Assembly (NCBI GenBank): GCA_050949885.1
Contig: JBMNGO010000001.1
Span: forward strand, 434,001-498,000
From: JBMNGO01 sp050949885
GTDB lineage: Bacteria > Bacillota > Syntrophomonadia > Syntrophomonadales > Syntrophomonadaceae
Direction: 5' to 3'
DNA length: 64,000 nucleotides
Shown here piece after piece: positions 50,848-59,603 of this stretch. A program made the position numbers and the translations under genes. The notes below the pieces were generated by a model, which did no database searches, was not told where the DNA came from, and saw only the letters and a program-made list of their open reading frames with translations. Numbering within the stretch: the stretch's first letter is position 1; every line of letters starts with the position of its first letter.

Positions 50848-52935
50848 TTAGTTCATAGTCATTTTGGCCAGGTTGCTGATGTAGTTAGACGTATCTTGAT
50901 CAATATACCCTTTATCGGTCAAGAAATTAAACACGTTCCTATTATCAAAACCTATCCCTATATAAATATGCCTTTCTCTATACCGGTTGTTTTCCGGCAG
51001 ATCAGGATTTTCCAACCAGATCTCCATAGCGCCGCATTCTTTCTGCCCGGCCTCCAGCATCATCTGGTCAGACATTGTTTCATAATCGGCTATCACTGCC
51101 TTTATAAAGCCTTCTATGTCCTCCCCACGGATCTCTGCCGATTGGTGTTCTTCCCAGGGTATTTGTTTGGTTATTTCGATAGCCCTGGCCATTGGTCCAT
51201 CACTCGAACTAAACCAAACTTGTTGCAGGTCAACCCATTTGCCCAGGCTTCCTAAGTCTACATTGATCCGCTTAATTCTCTCTAGGGGCTGATCTATAGC
51301 CTTAGTTTTTTTGTCCCGCTCTTCCTGGCAACCCACCAAAGAAGCCAGCCCTTGCATTATCTCCTGATCAACCGACCCAGAAGGATTGACCGGCACGGCA
51401 ACCGGGAAAAGATATCTTTCCAGTTCCCCTGTATCCAACCGGTAAATGAAACCTATATTATAATGGTTGAATCTTTGGCTGGGATCCTTCCGCTGGGCTT
51501 GTATATTCATACGATAGTTCCTGCGAATGGTCGATACATTTTCCGCCAAATATTCATGCAAGCCCAACACTTTCTCAATGCTGTCATCGGCAGTCATAAC
51601 CCCGGGGGTTACCCTCCACAAAAGCCGGGTCTGTTCAGGAGTGAGGTCTCCGGTCCGGGGATAATTATAATGGATAGTATTATTACGCTTTTCCGAGGAT
51701 ATGGGATTGCCATAGGCCAGGGCCAGGGAATCCGGAAGATGATAGGCTCCATCCAGATCCACATAGCTTTTCTCAGCCTGCAGTATATTGGCCATGCCAT
51801 AGGGTATGCCCCAGTAGGAAAAAGCTACGGTTTCAACTCTGTCCGGATCAGGGAAACGGCTGGCATAGCCATACCAGTCATAGTAGATGGACAGTCCCAA
51901 AACCAGCATCAGCCCGGCGAAGACCAGATAGCCCTTGTAACTGTAAAGAACCCGAAAGGTTTTGTGCAAAAGCATCTCCGCCACAAAATAGCCGATGGCT
52001 CCGCCCAGCAGGAATAAGACCACTGCTATAGAGAAACTGTCACTTCGGTTAAATAACTGCAGCATAATAGTACCTAAGGTCAGAGTGCTGCAAAAAGCCA
52101 CGCCATATTTAAAAACCGGATACAGTTTGCGGATGGCTATTACATCCCCCGCATTCTCCATTTTGCGCCGGGAATACATTGCCCCCGCTATCCAGGTGAA
52201 GATGACCCCCACCAATATATAGACCAGCCATACCCCCCACGGGAAATTTTCATCAGGCAAATACATACGCGCTGCATAGACGATCGGGGTGGCCTTCAGA
52301 AGCAAAGGGGAAAAATCATATAACCTGTCAGTACACCCGTAGAGAAACCAAACCAGGAAATTCCTGATCAGGCTTTCCAGCCCTATCAGCAGAAAGTTGG
52401 CTATGCCAAAAAGGGCCAGATGAGCAATAATATGGCCAGTAAACATTCCTACTGCCACTGCCAGGGAATATAAAAGCAGGCTGAGAGAAACAAAGATATA
52501 GAGCCAGTTAAATAAAGCCGCCATGTCCAAACACTCATAGCCCAGCCCAATTCCCAGCAGGCAGAAGAAGAACACCAGAAGCGGGATAATTACCATTATC
52601 AAGCCGGAGATATAATTGCTGATATAAACAGTCCGGCGGGTAAAGGGCAGGGCATTAATCATAGCCGTGGCTACGGGGTTAAACATAAAGGAAAATACCG
52701 CCGCGGCTACTATGATGCTGAAAAAGCCAATAAGTACCGGCAGAACCTCCGCTAAAGAAAAAACTGTATTGGCAAAAGCCTCAGCGGTTGGTAATTCATA
52801 GCGATCATCAATTCTGGAAATCAGGGAGAAACTCAAAAGAAGCACAATGCCTGTATATGCTGCCAGTATCGGCCAAAATCTGTGCAAATTTTTATATAAA
52901 AGGGCTTTGCTAAATAATGACGCTTTTGATTGCAT
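50848..52935 (-). CDS. ABC transporter permease (ABC-2 type) with large extracytoplasmic domain
   Basis: A 695-residue protein. The N-terminal half has six membrane segments (LSFSLISR..., VLIGFFSIIVAAAVFSFMFNPVATAMINALPFTRRTVYISNYISGLIMV...) and the second half two further segments and a soluble region ending SNLAKMTMN. The NALPFTRR motif is common in YtrC/D-like permeases. ATG 52935 overlaps the end of the ATPase gene by 26 bases; GGGGGG lies about 8 bases upstream. It works with the ATPase to export or sense an envelope-active compound. Confidence 0.82.
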   Translation of the reverse strand: MQSKASLFSKALLYKNLHRFWPILAAYTGIVLLLSFSLISRIDDRYELPTAEAFANTVFSLAEVLPVLIGFFSIIVAAAVFSFMFNPVATAMINALPFTRRTVYISNYISGLIMVIIPLLVFFFCLLGIGLGYECLDMAALFNWLYIFVSLSLLLYSLAVAVGMFTGHIIAHLALFGIANFLLIGLESLIRNFLVWFLYGCTDRLYDFSPLLLKATPIVYAARMYLPDENFPWGVWLVYILVGVIFTWIAGAMYSRRKMENAGDVIAIRKLYPVFKYGVAFCSTLTLGTIMLQLFNRSDSFSIAVVLFLLGGAIGYFVAEMLLHKTFRVLYSYKGYLVFAGLMLVLGLSIYYDWYGYASRFPDPDRVETVAFSYWGIPYGMANILQAEKSYVDLDGAYHLPDSLALAYGNPISSEKRNNTIHYNYPRTGDLTPEQTRLLWRVTPGVMTADDSIEKVLGLHEYLAENVSTIRRNYRMNIQAQRKDPSQRFNHYNIGFIYRLDTGELERYLFPVAVPVNPSGSVDQEIMQGLASLVGCQEERDKKTKAIDQPLERIKRINVDLGSLGKWVDLQQVWFSSSDGPMARAIEITKQIPWEEHQSAEIRGEDIEGFIKAVIADYETMSDQMMLEAGQKECGAMEIWLENPDLPENNRYRERHIYIGIGFDNRNVFNFLTDKGYIDQDTSNYISNLAKMTMN

Positions 52936-53803
52936 AATCCAAGCCCCCCAACTCGTAAATAAATATTTCTTCCAAAGAAAGCGGCAATATATCAATCATC
53001 AAAGGATTTAGACTTCTCACCCGGTGCAAAACCTCCTCCTGTTCTCCCCGGACTATCAGTTGGATTACACTGCCCACCCGGTTCTCAGACAGCACCTGCA
53101 ATCCGCTGAAATCGGGAGGATCACCCAAAAACCCCATCTGCAGCTTGAAAATATTCTTCTGCAGTTCATCCAGACTCCGTTCCAGGACTACTTCACCCCG
53201 GTGCAGGATTCCCACATGATCACAAACATCTTCTAATTCTCTAAGATTATGGGAAGAAACGAAAACCGTAGTCTGCCGTTCCGCCACATCCTGGAAAATC
53301 AAGCTCCATACTTTCCGGCGGGCTACAGGATCAAGCCCATCCATGGGTTCATCGAGAATCATCACATCAGGTTTGTTACAAAAGGCCATGATAAATGCCA
53401 CATGCTTTTTCATCCCGCGGGAAAATCGGCGAATAGCCCTTTTGTCATCCAGAGGAAACAGGGGTAAGAGCTTATCAAGACGTTCCTGATCAAAATCAGG
53501 ATATACCCGGCGGTAAAAATTAATAGTATCCTTCATATTATCCTGGGGAAAGAAATAAATATCATCAGGAATATAAGCAATGCGTCGTTTTAGTCCGGGA
53601 TTATCAAAAACCGGTTCACCTTCAATCTCAATAGTACCTTCATCCGGTATCAGGATTCCCACCATATGTTTAATCAGGGTTGTTTTCCCTGAGCCATTGG
53701 GACCTACTATACCGTAAACTGAACCCCGGGGCACATTGATATTGACATTTCTCAATGCCTGAAATCCGTCAAAGGTCTTGCCTAGGCCTCTAACTTCAAT
53801 CAT
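52910..53803 (-). CDS. ABC transporter ATP-binding protein (YtrB-like)
   Basis: A 297-residue ATPase: Walker A GPNGSGKTTLIKHM, Q loop IPDDIYFFP, signature FSRGMKKHVAF (a variant of LSGGQ frequent in YtrB/EcsA-like exporters), Walker B VMILDEPMDGLDP and switch His in FVSSHNL. A GntR regulator upstream and the permease downstream complete a YtrA-type operon. Confidence 0.92.
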   Translation of the reverse strand: MIEVRGLGKTFDGFQALRNVNINVPRGSVYGIVGPNGSGKTTLIKHMVGILIPDEGTIEIEGEPVFDNPGLKRRIAYIPDDIYFFPQDNMKDTINFYRRVYPDFDQERLDKLLPLFPLDDKRAIRRFSRGMKKHVAFIMAFCNKPDVMILDEPMDGLDPVARRKVWSLIFQDVAERQTTVFVSSHNLRELEDVCDHVGILHRGEVVLERSLDELQKNIFKLQMGFLGDPPDFSGLQVLSENRVGSVIQLIVRGEQEEVLHRVRSLNPLMIDILPLSLEEIFIYELGGLDYAIKSVII

Positions 53804-53848
53804 ATACTTTACCCTCCTTTACCTCGCCAAGTTTAAAATCTTATGCCA

Positions 53849-54226
53849 TTATGTGAATCGCTGCAAACCGTCCACTGCATCCTTTATGGCTTCCCGGCTC
53901 ACCCCCAAGAAAATCAGCTCCCGCGCCAGCTTTAAGAGTTCATTCATCAGTTGGTCAATTTTTTCACGGTTTTCTCCGGGAGTAACAGCAGCTACAAAAG
54001 TGCCTTTACCCGTCACCTGATAAACATAGCCTTCCTTTTCCAGCTGGTGATAGGCCTTTTGAATAGTATTGGGGTTAATGGCCAGGATCTGGGCCAGTTC
54101 ACGGACTGAGGGAATCTTCTCATCGGTTTTTAACACGCCGCAAATAATGAGATTTTTCAACCCATCTCTTACCTGCTCAAAAATAGGTTGAGGGTTTTTT
54201 AGATCAATGCTGATAATAAGAATCAC
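53849..54226 (-). CDS. GntR-family regulator, YtrA type
   Basis: About 125 residues: GntR winged helix (PIFEQVRDGLKNLIICGVLKTDEKIPSVRELAQILAINPNTIQKAYHQLEKEGYVYQVTGKGTFVA) with a short helical YtrA tail. The longer frame to 54292 overlaps the promoter and operator, so the start must be lower: GTG 54226 lies within the GGGAGGTGA ribosome site, and an ATT at 54217, properly spaced, may be the real start. First gene of the ABC operon, which it probably represses. Confidence 0.82.
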   Translation of the reverse strand: MILIISIDLKNPQPIFEQVRDGLKNLIICGVLKTDEKIPSVRELAQILAINPNTIQKAYHQLEKEGYVYQVTGKGTFVAAVTPGENREKIDQLMNELLKLARELIFLGVSREAIKDAVDGLQRFT

Positions 54227-54240
54227 CTCCCTGTTATCAC

Positions 54241-54272
54241 GTGTATTGCGTGTTATACTATGCATAATACAC
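54241..54272. promoter_or_regulatory. Inverted repeat, probable YtrA-type operator
   Basis: GTGTATT (54241-54247) and AATACAC (54266-54272) are 18 bases apart, with a TATAAC-like -10 (minus strand) in between, just upstream of the regulator gene. Confidence 0.55.
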
Positions 54273-54464
54273 TCCAAGCAATTATATGTCAAATACTTTC
54301 CAAATAATCCAGTAATCCTGTCCAGTTACCATAATATGGACAAGCCCACCCGGAACCGTGGAAATCCCCGGTCCGGGGTTGGGCAATCTGGTTTTATGGG
54401 ACTTAATATATTACAATTATGGTGTTACTTCCTTAAAAGCAGTTGAAAGATGGGGAGATGGAGA

Positions 54465-55412
54465 ATGAAAAGGATATGGGCAATTTTGTTAATAGTTTTT
54501 TGCAGCTGGGGTTTTGGGGGCTGTGCCTCAACCGGGGATACGACTGGATCGGACTCGCCACCCGTGATTAATATAGGAGTTATGCCCGATGTTGAATCAA
54601 TCCCCTTCCTTATTGCAGAAAAAAACGGCTATTTTGATGAAGAAGGAGTTAAAGTCAATATTGAGCATTTTAAGAGCGCCAAAGACCGGGATAGCGCTCT
54701 ACAAAGCGGTAAATTGGATGGAGTAATAACTGATATTGTTGCTGTGGTATTTGCCAATGAAGGCGGTATTGATTTAAAAATGATTTCCAAAAACGATGGT
54801 GATATCAAGCTCTTGGCCGGCAAAGGAACCGGCATTAAAACCGTTCAGGATTTGCCAGGCAAGGATCTGGGGCTGTCAACCAACACGATTATGGAGTATA
54901 CCGCCGATCAAATGCTGGCGGACGGGCAATTAAACCCTCAGGAGGTTAGTAAAATTGGTATCCCTCAATTACCTACCCGGCTGGAAATGCTGCAGGGAGG
55001 CAAGGTATCCGCCATTATACTGCCGGAACCTTTAGCTGGTGTAGCCGTTGCCAACGGTGCTACGGTATTAAAAAGTACCGACCAAATGAATCATAAAGCA
55101 GGTGCCATAGCCTTTACAGGCGAGAGCATAGAGAAATACCCGGAAGAAATAAAGGCTGTGTTTCGAGCTTACAACCGAGCAGTGGACTATTTGGCAAAAG
55201 AGCCTACTGCGAGCTATGCGGATTACATTATAGAAAAACAGGGATTTCCTCCCCAGACTAGAGAATCCTTTGAGCTGCCCCAATATGACTTGGCCCAGCC
55301 CCCGGACCAAGATATTGTAGATAATGTGCTGGCCTGGATGAAAGCCAAAGAACTTATAAAAGGCGATTTTGACTATTATGACCTGGTAGATGACAGGATT
55401 TTGGGGAATTGA
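54465..55412 (+). CDS. NitT/TauT-type ABC transporter substrate-binding lipoprotein
   Basis: A 315-residue lipoprotein: signal peptide with lipobox FGGC, then a periplasmic-binding fold of the SsuA/ThiY type (INIGVMPDVESIPFLIAEKNGYFDEEGVKVNIEHFKSAKDRDSALQSGKLDGVITDIV). Substrate unknown: nitrate, sulfonates, pyrimidines and bicarbonate are all bound by relatives. ATG 54465 has GGAGATGGAGA upstream. A GC-rich hairpin region (about 54339-54390) in the leader matches no riboswitch I know. First of a three-gene operon. Confidence 0.85.
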   Translation: MKRIWAILLIVFCSWGFGGCASTGDTTGSDSPPVINIGVMPDVESIPFLIAEKNGYFDEEGVKVNIEHFKSAKDRDSALQSGKLDGVITDIVAVVFANEGGIDLKMISKNDGDIKLLAGKGTGIKTVQDLPGKDLGLSTNTIMEYTADQMLADGQLNPQEVSKIGIPQLPTRLEMLQGGKVSAIILPEPLAGVAVANGATVLKSTDQMNHKAGAIAFTGESIEKYPEEIKAVFRAYNRAVDYLAKEPTASYADYIIEKQGFPPQTRESFELPQYDLAQPPDQDIVDNVLAWMKAKELIKGDFDYYDLVDDRILGN

Positions 55413-55416
55413 TCTT

Positions 55417-56154
55417 GTGATTGAAATTAAGAATCTGGTTGTCAAATATCAACGCAAAAGTGAAGAAACTCTGGTGCTTGACAATATCAGCATAAATATT
55501 GGCAATGGGGATATATATACTTTTATCGGCCCCTCCGGTTGCGGTAAATCCACCTTTTTGCATGTTTTATCCGGAATAAAAAAGGATTATTCGGGAAGCG
55601 TCCTGATAGACGGCAAGAAAATCGACCCCCAAAGCCAGCGGATCGGACTGATACTGCAAAACTACGGACTCCTGCCCTGGAAGAGTGTTTACCAGAACAC
55701 CATGCTGGGCATAAAGATCAAAAATCAGCAGGCAGATCCCCAATATACTTCCTATATTTTGAATAAACTGGGCATTGATACCCTGCTGGATAGATATCCC
55801 AAAGAGCTAAGCGGCGGTCAGCAGCAAAGGGTAGCCATAGCCCGGGCTTTTATTTTAAAACCCGACTTGCTGCTGATGGACGAACCCTTTTCCGCCCTAG
55901 ATGCCATAACCAGGGAAGAGATGCAGGAGCTGTTCTTAAACATCTGGAAAGAGAATCATGTCACTACTGTTTTTGTTACCCATAGTGTTGATGAAGCCCT
56001 CTACCTGGGCAGCAAAATTGTTGTCTTTTCGGCTTCCCCCGGCCGTATAATTGACATCATAGATAATCCCTGTTTTAAGCTGGATAACTTAAGATCCCGG
56101 GATGAGTATTATGAAATGTCCATGAAATTGCGCCAACGACTTAATAAAGGATGA
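55417..56154 (+). CDS. NitT/TauT-type ABC transporter ATP-binding protein
   Basis: About 245 residues: Walker A GPSGCGKSTFLHVL, LLPWKSVYQN (Q-loop region), signature LSGGQQQRVAIARAF, Walker B LLLMDEPFSALDA and His in FVTHSVDEAL. GTG 55417 lies 4 bases after the previous stop; the ATG at 55390 is inside the upstream gene. Energises the importer with the following permease. Confidence 0.92.
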   Translation: MIEIKNLVVKYQRKSEETLVLDNISINIGNGDIYTFIGPSGCGKSTFLHVLSGIKKDYSGSVLIDGKKIDPQSQRIGLILQNYGLLPWKSVYQNTMLGIKIKNQQADPQYTSYILNKLGIDTLLDRYPKELSGGQQQRVAIARAFILKPDLLLMDEPFSALDAITREEMQELFLNIWKENHVTTVFVTHSVDEALYLGSKIVVFSASPGRIIDIIDNPCFKLDNLRSRDEYYEMSMKLRQRLNKG

Positions 56155-56900
56155 TCAAGGTGTTATCAAGAGATAAATGGCAGGGAGCCATATACAGCCT
56201 GGTGCTGGTGATACTTTTCTGGCAGGCCCTGCACCTGATTTTACGGCTTCCTATAGTCCCTTCACCCTATTCGGTCTTATTAAATATAATTGAAATCTTT
56301 CACAGTAAAATGGAGATCCATGTCCTGGCCAGCCTGGGGAGAATTGTGGCAGGTATTGCTATTTCCTTTCTGGTGGGTGTACCTCTTGGTTTCTTAATGG
56401 GTTATTTTGAAAAGATCGATAAATTATTATCCCCACTGGTCTACTTCACCTACCCTATTCCCAAGATCGCTCTCTTACCCATAATAATGCTCCTGTTCGG
56501 TCTGGGGGAGGCATCTAAAATAATAATGATTGTGCTTATAGTAATTTTTCAAATAATTATTACTTCAAGAGATGCAGTAAAAGGCATCCCCCCGGAAATC
56601 TTCCGCTCCCTGCAGTCTCTGGGGGCTACCCGGGTGCAGATTTTTACTGAAATAATCATTCCGGCTTCCCTGGCTGAAGTTTTAACCTCCATCCGCCTGG
56701 CCCTGGGAACCGCCGTATCCATCCTCTTTTTTACCGAAACCTTTGGCACCGAGTACGGCATGGGATACTTCATTATGGACTCCTGGATGCGGGTCAACTA
56801 TCTAGACATGTATGCCGGAATTGTAGTCCTGAGCTTTATGGGCTTCATACTCTTCTCCATTATCGATTCCCTGGAAAGACGCATCTGCTCCTGGCGTTAG
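56151..56900 (+). CDS. NitT/TauT-type ABC transporter permease
   Basis: A 249-residue SsuC/TauC-like permease with six membrane segments and the EAA loop EIFRSLQSLGATRVQIFTEIIIPASLAEVLTSIRLALG. Its ATG overlaps the previous stop (ATGA). The transcript likely ends at the hairpin starting at 56901. Confidence 0.92.
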   Translation: MIKVLSRDKWQGAIYSLVLVILFWQALHLILRLPIVPSPYSVLLNIIEIFHSKMEIHVLASLGRIVAGIAISFLVGVPLGFLMGYFEKIDKLLSPLVYFTYPIPKIALLPIIMLLFGLGEASKIIMIVLIVIFQIIITSRDAVKGIPPEIFRSLQSLGATRVQIFTEIIIPASLAEVLTSIRLALGTAVSILFFTETFGTEYGMGYFIMDSWMRVNYLDMYAGIVVLSFMGFILFSIIDSLERRICSWR

Positions 56901-56931
56901 ATCACGGGGTTCCTTGATTCATTTTTTTTAA
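56901..56931 (+). terminator. Putative terminator of NitT/TauT operon
   Basis: ATCACGG...CCTTGAT forms an imperfect hairpin followed by TCATTTTTTTT. Confidence 0.55.
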
Positions 56932-57005
56932 CTTATCAACTAGGTTTTTTTTGACAAGATAATCAAAGGACTGTTAATTCTTCCGGGAATTTTTAAAATG
57001 AACTA

Positions 57006-57034
57006 TTGACAATGCTGAAATATTATCATACCAT
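57006..57034 (+). promoter_or_regulatory. Promoter of reverse rubrerythrin gene
   Basis: TTGACA (57006-57011) and TACCAT (57029-57034) are 17 bases apart, followed by ATTGTAACAAT and a TTATAATTATT at 57054-57064 that resembles one half of a PerR box. PerR control is only a possibility. Confidence 0.5.
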
Positions 57035-57088
57035 TATTGTAACAATTTCAATTTTATAATTATTCCAGATTTTTAGGAGGTTGTTATA

Positions 57089-57640
57089 ATGAGTAAATGG
57101 GTATGCGGAATTTGTGGATACACTCATGAAGGAGATACTCCCCCTGAAAAATGCCCTCAGTGCGGAGCTGCACAAGAGAAGTTCAAGAAGACCGATTCTG
57201 GTCTTAATCGAGTTTGGGCAGACGAGCACCGGATAGGAATCGCTGAAGGTGTTAATGCCAAAGTCCTAAGCGGATTAAGAGACAACTTTATAGGGGAATG
57301 TACCGAAGTAGGCATGTACTTGGCTATGAGCCGGCAGGCTGACCGCGAGGGATTCCCCGAAATAGCAGAAGCATATAAGAGAATTGCCTGGGAAGAAGCA
57401 GAACATGCTGCAAAATTTGCTGAACTCCTGGGGGAGTTAGTCACTGACAGTACCCGAAAGAATCTGGAATTGCGGGTCAATGCGGAATATGGAGCCTGCC
57501 AGGGCAAAAAGGACTTGGCGGTACTGGCCAAACAACTAAATTATGATGCTATACATGATACAGTCCATGAAATGTGTAAGGACGAAGCAAGACATGGCAA
57601 GGCTTTTGCCGGTTTGCTGAAACGCTACTTCCCCAACTAA
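57089..57640 (+). CDS. rbr: Reverse rubrerythrin (N-terminal rubredoxin domain)
   Basis: A 183-residue protein. The rubredoxin centre is N-terminal (VCGICGYTHEG...CPQCGAAQEKF), followed by a four-helix di-iron domain with ExxH-type ligands (FIGECTEVGMYLAM, WEEAEHAAKFAELLGE, CKDEARHGKAFAGL). This order is that of reverse rubrerythrins, which reduce peroxide and oxygen with NADH-fed electrons in anaerobes. AGGAGG precedes the ATG. Single gene with its own terminator. Confidence 0.92.
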   Translation: MSKWVCGICGYTHEGDTPPEKCPQCGAAQEKFKKTDSGLNRVWADEHRIGIAEGVNAKVLSGLRDNFIGECTEVGMYLAMSRQADREGFPEIAEAYKRIAWEEAEHAAKFAELLGELVTDSTRKNLELRVNAEYGACQGKKDLAVLAKQLNYDAIHDTVHEMCKDEARHGKAFAGLLKRYFPN

Positions 57641-57949
57641 TTGATATAAATTATTCCTCCCATCACCTGCTGGAATCACGGGGACAGGTCCCTGGATTCT
57701 TCTACAAATTTTTTTGTTAGCGAGCTAAACTTAGTCCACCACAGGAGAATCAAGAGATATCCCCGCGATTCTCCTATTTTTTTGTATTTATGTATGCTGA
57801 TAGCCTCTTATCTCTATATTACCATGGACAGCGTCACGGATTTTTTCCAAGGAGTACTACTTGCGCCCCGGCATATTATGCCCAGCTGGGAGGGCTGGAC
57901 GCGAGCGCCAGCAGGCTGATTGTATTAGCGTTTTTATGTAGACCTGGTG
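57641..57949. other. Intergenic region after rubrerythrin
   Basis: Contains ATCACGGGGACAGGTCCC (from about 57676), similar to ATCACGGGG at 56901 on the other side of the gene, and the terminator at 57743-57783. No gene seen. Confidence 0.45.
57743..57783 (+). terminator. Terminator of reverse rubrerythrin
   Basis: AGGAGAATC (57743-57751) pairs with GATTCTCCT (57767-57775), followed by ATTTTTTT. Confidence 0.85.
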
Positions 57950-58735
57950 TTATTGAGTAGGATCTGCCCTAACATAATCAACTGCATCGCCACCGCTGCC
58001 AGGTTCCAAAAATATTGTTTTCCCCAGCCAGTTGTTCGTTAGAATCTTTTCTGTCTCAGTAAGAGTACCCCTTATCTGGGCCAGAAAGAGGAGCTGGTTT
58101 GATACTTCCTTTTGCACCAGTTCCGGGTCTAACTTAAATTCACCGATAAAATTCCTCAACAACTCTCTTACCATAGCTATCTTCCAGCTAGTGAAGGCGG
58201 GTCGGTAGGTTAAGGCAAAAGCGCACAGGCTGCCTACATCTTCCTCAATTTTCCCCTCCCGGCATTCCTCCAGATCAATCCCATAAATCCTATTATTGAC
58301 AATAAAGTTCCGGAAATTAACGTCCCCCATGATCATCTGCCTTCCATCTATTCCCTGTAAGGCTATATAAAAGTCTTTAAACCAGCAACACAACGGGGAT
58401 ATTAAGCCATAGTCCATCCTGTTCAGGCTACTGCCGGCAACAGCCAGGGCTGCCTCCTGCCTTTCCCAAAGATCCAGCAGCAAATTACCTTCCAGGTATT
58501 CCAACAAAACATAATCATCACCGGTTCCATATACTTTAGGAACTAAAACCCCTTTAGGGCTCAGCCGCTGGAAGATTTCCAGTTCCTTGGCCATTCTATC
58601 TTTACGGGAGTATTTTTTATACACCAGAAACTCTGGATCTTGTCCTTCTTGAACCCTTTTGAACAGAAAGACATTATTCTTTTTGCTCAAAAACTTTTTT
58701 TCCATAGCATAGCCCGGTAAAATGCAGCTGCTCAT
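57950..58735 (-). CDS. Kinase-fold (APH/lipopolysaccharide-kinase-like) protein
   Basis: About 261 residues with a protein-kinase-like fold: FLVYKKYSRKDRMAKELEIFQRLS (Lys and Glu of the N-lobe), VLLEYLEGNLLLDLW (hinge), MGDVNFRNFIVNN (catalytic loop, GDxNxxN in place of HxDxxxxN) and IYGIDLEECREG (metal Asp). It may phosphorylate a small molecule or sugar. ATG 58735 is preferred over 58744 because AAAGG lies 9 bases before it. It follows the ECF genes on the same strand with 43 bases between. Confidence 0.7.
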   Translation of the reverse strand: MSSCILPGYAMEKKFLSKKNNVFLFKRVQEGQDPEFLVYKKYSRKDRMAKELEIFQRLSPKGVLVPKVYGTGDDYVLLEYLEGNLLLDLWERQEAALAVAGSSLNRMDYGLISPLCCWFKDFYIALQGIDGRQMIMGDVNFRNFIVNNRIYGIDLEECREGKIEEDVGSLCAFALTYRPAFTSWKIAMVRELLRNFIGEFKLDPELVQKEVSNQLLFLAQIRGTLTETEKILTNNWLGKTIFLEPGSGGDAVDYVRADPTQ

Positions 58736-58778
58736 TTTTTCCATCCTTTGCTGAAAAACGCTCCTGTTAATCTCTGCT

Positions 58779-59603
58779 TTATCCCCAAATAATACCGATG
58801 AGCAGAAAACCCAGAGGCACTGTTATGAGAATAATCTTATCGCTAATTGACCAGGGTTGGGCGTACATAAAACTCCTGGCCGGATAAAGGCCAAAAGCAC
58901 GGCTCTCCATGGATATAGTCAGATTATCCACTTTGCCTAAAACCGATATTACCAGGGGAACCAGCAGATATCTGATCATCCTTAGAAGCTGGCTAGGACG
59001 CAGGCCTTCCATTTCAATCCCCTTGGCCATCTGGGCATTTCTCACCTGCTCCAGTTCCAGTTGTAAAACCGGAATAAAACGCAGGGCGGTAATCAACATA
59101 AACCCAAACCGGTAGGGCAGCCCGGCCTGCATCAGGGCATAGGCCAGTTTGTTAGGATCAGTGGTTACTACGAAAAGATAACTGGACCCGACAATATTGA
59201 TAAAACGCAGCATCATTCTTAGGCCTTCTGACAACCCTTGCGACCAAATGGATAGGCTCAAGGGCCCCAGACGGTATTGCCAGATTAAAACACCTGCTTT
59301 TACCGTCAGGATTTGCACAATGAGAATTAGCAAGCCAAAAACTAAAATAAACCGTAGTTTGCGAAAGAAAAAACTGGTGCCCATACCAGCCCAATAATAC
59401 GCCCCCAGCATAATAGCAAGAAGCACCATACCTCCAGTAGGAGAAGGCACAGCAAAAACCGTTAAGCTAAAGCTGATAAGCATGACGAGCTTAACCAAGG
59501 GATGAATACGGTGCATCCGGGAATTATTGTCCAAATAACTCAATCCCGGGAAATAGCCTTTAATTCCAGGTGGCATTGGTAACCTATCAGGGTAAAGCTT
59601 CAT
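58779..59603 (-). CDS. ECF transporter transmembrane component T (YkoC/CbiQ-like)
   Basis: A 274-residue membrane protein with five to six segments and the EcfT coupling motif: RNAQMAKGIEMEGLRP (an ARG-type motif) and SMESRAFGLYPARSF. It connects ATPases to the S component. Its ATG overlaps the end of the ATPase gene by four bases. Confidence 0.88.
   Translation of the reverse strand: MKLYPDRLPMPPGIKGYFPGLSYLDNNSRMHRIHPLVKLVMLISFSLTVFAVPSPTGGMVLLAIMLGAYYWAGMGTSFFFRKLRFILVFGLLILIVQILTVKAGVLIWQYRLGPLSLSIWSQGLSEGLRMMLRFINIVGSSYLFVVTTDPNKLAYALMQAGLPYRFGFMLITALRFIPVLQLELEQVRNAQMAKGIEMEGLRPSQLLRMIRYLLVPLVISVLGKVDNLTISMESRAFGLYPARSFMYAQPWSISDKIILITVPLGFLLIGIIWG

Noticed and set aside
57054..57068. 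A full PerR box before the rubrerythrin gene
   Set aside because: Only the first half matches well; the second half differs at most positions.
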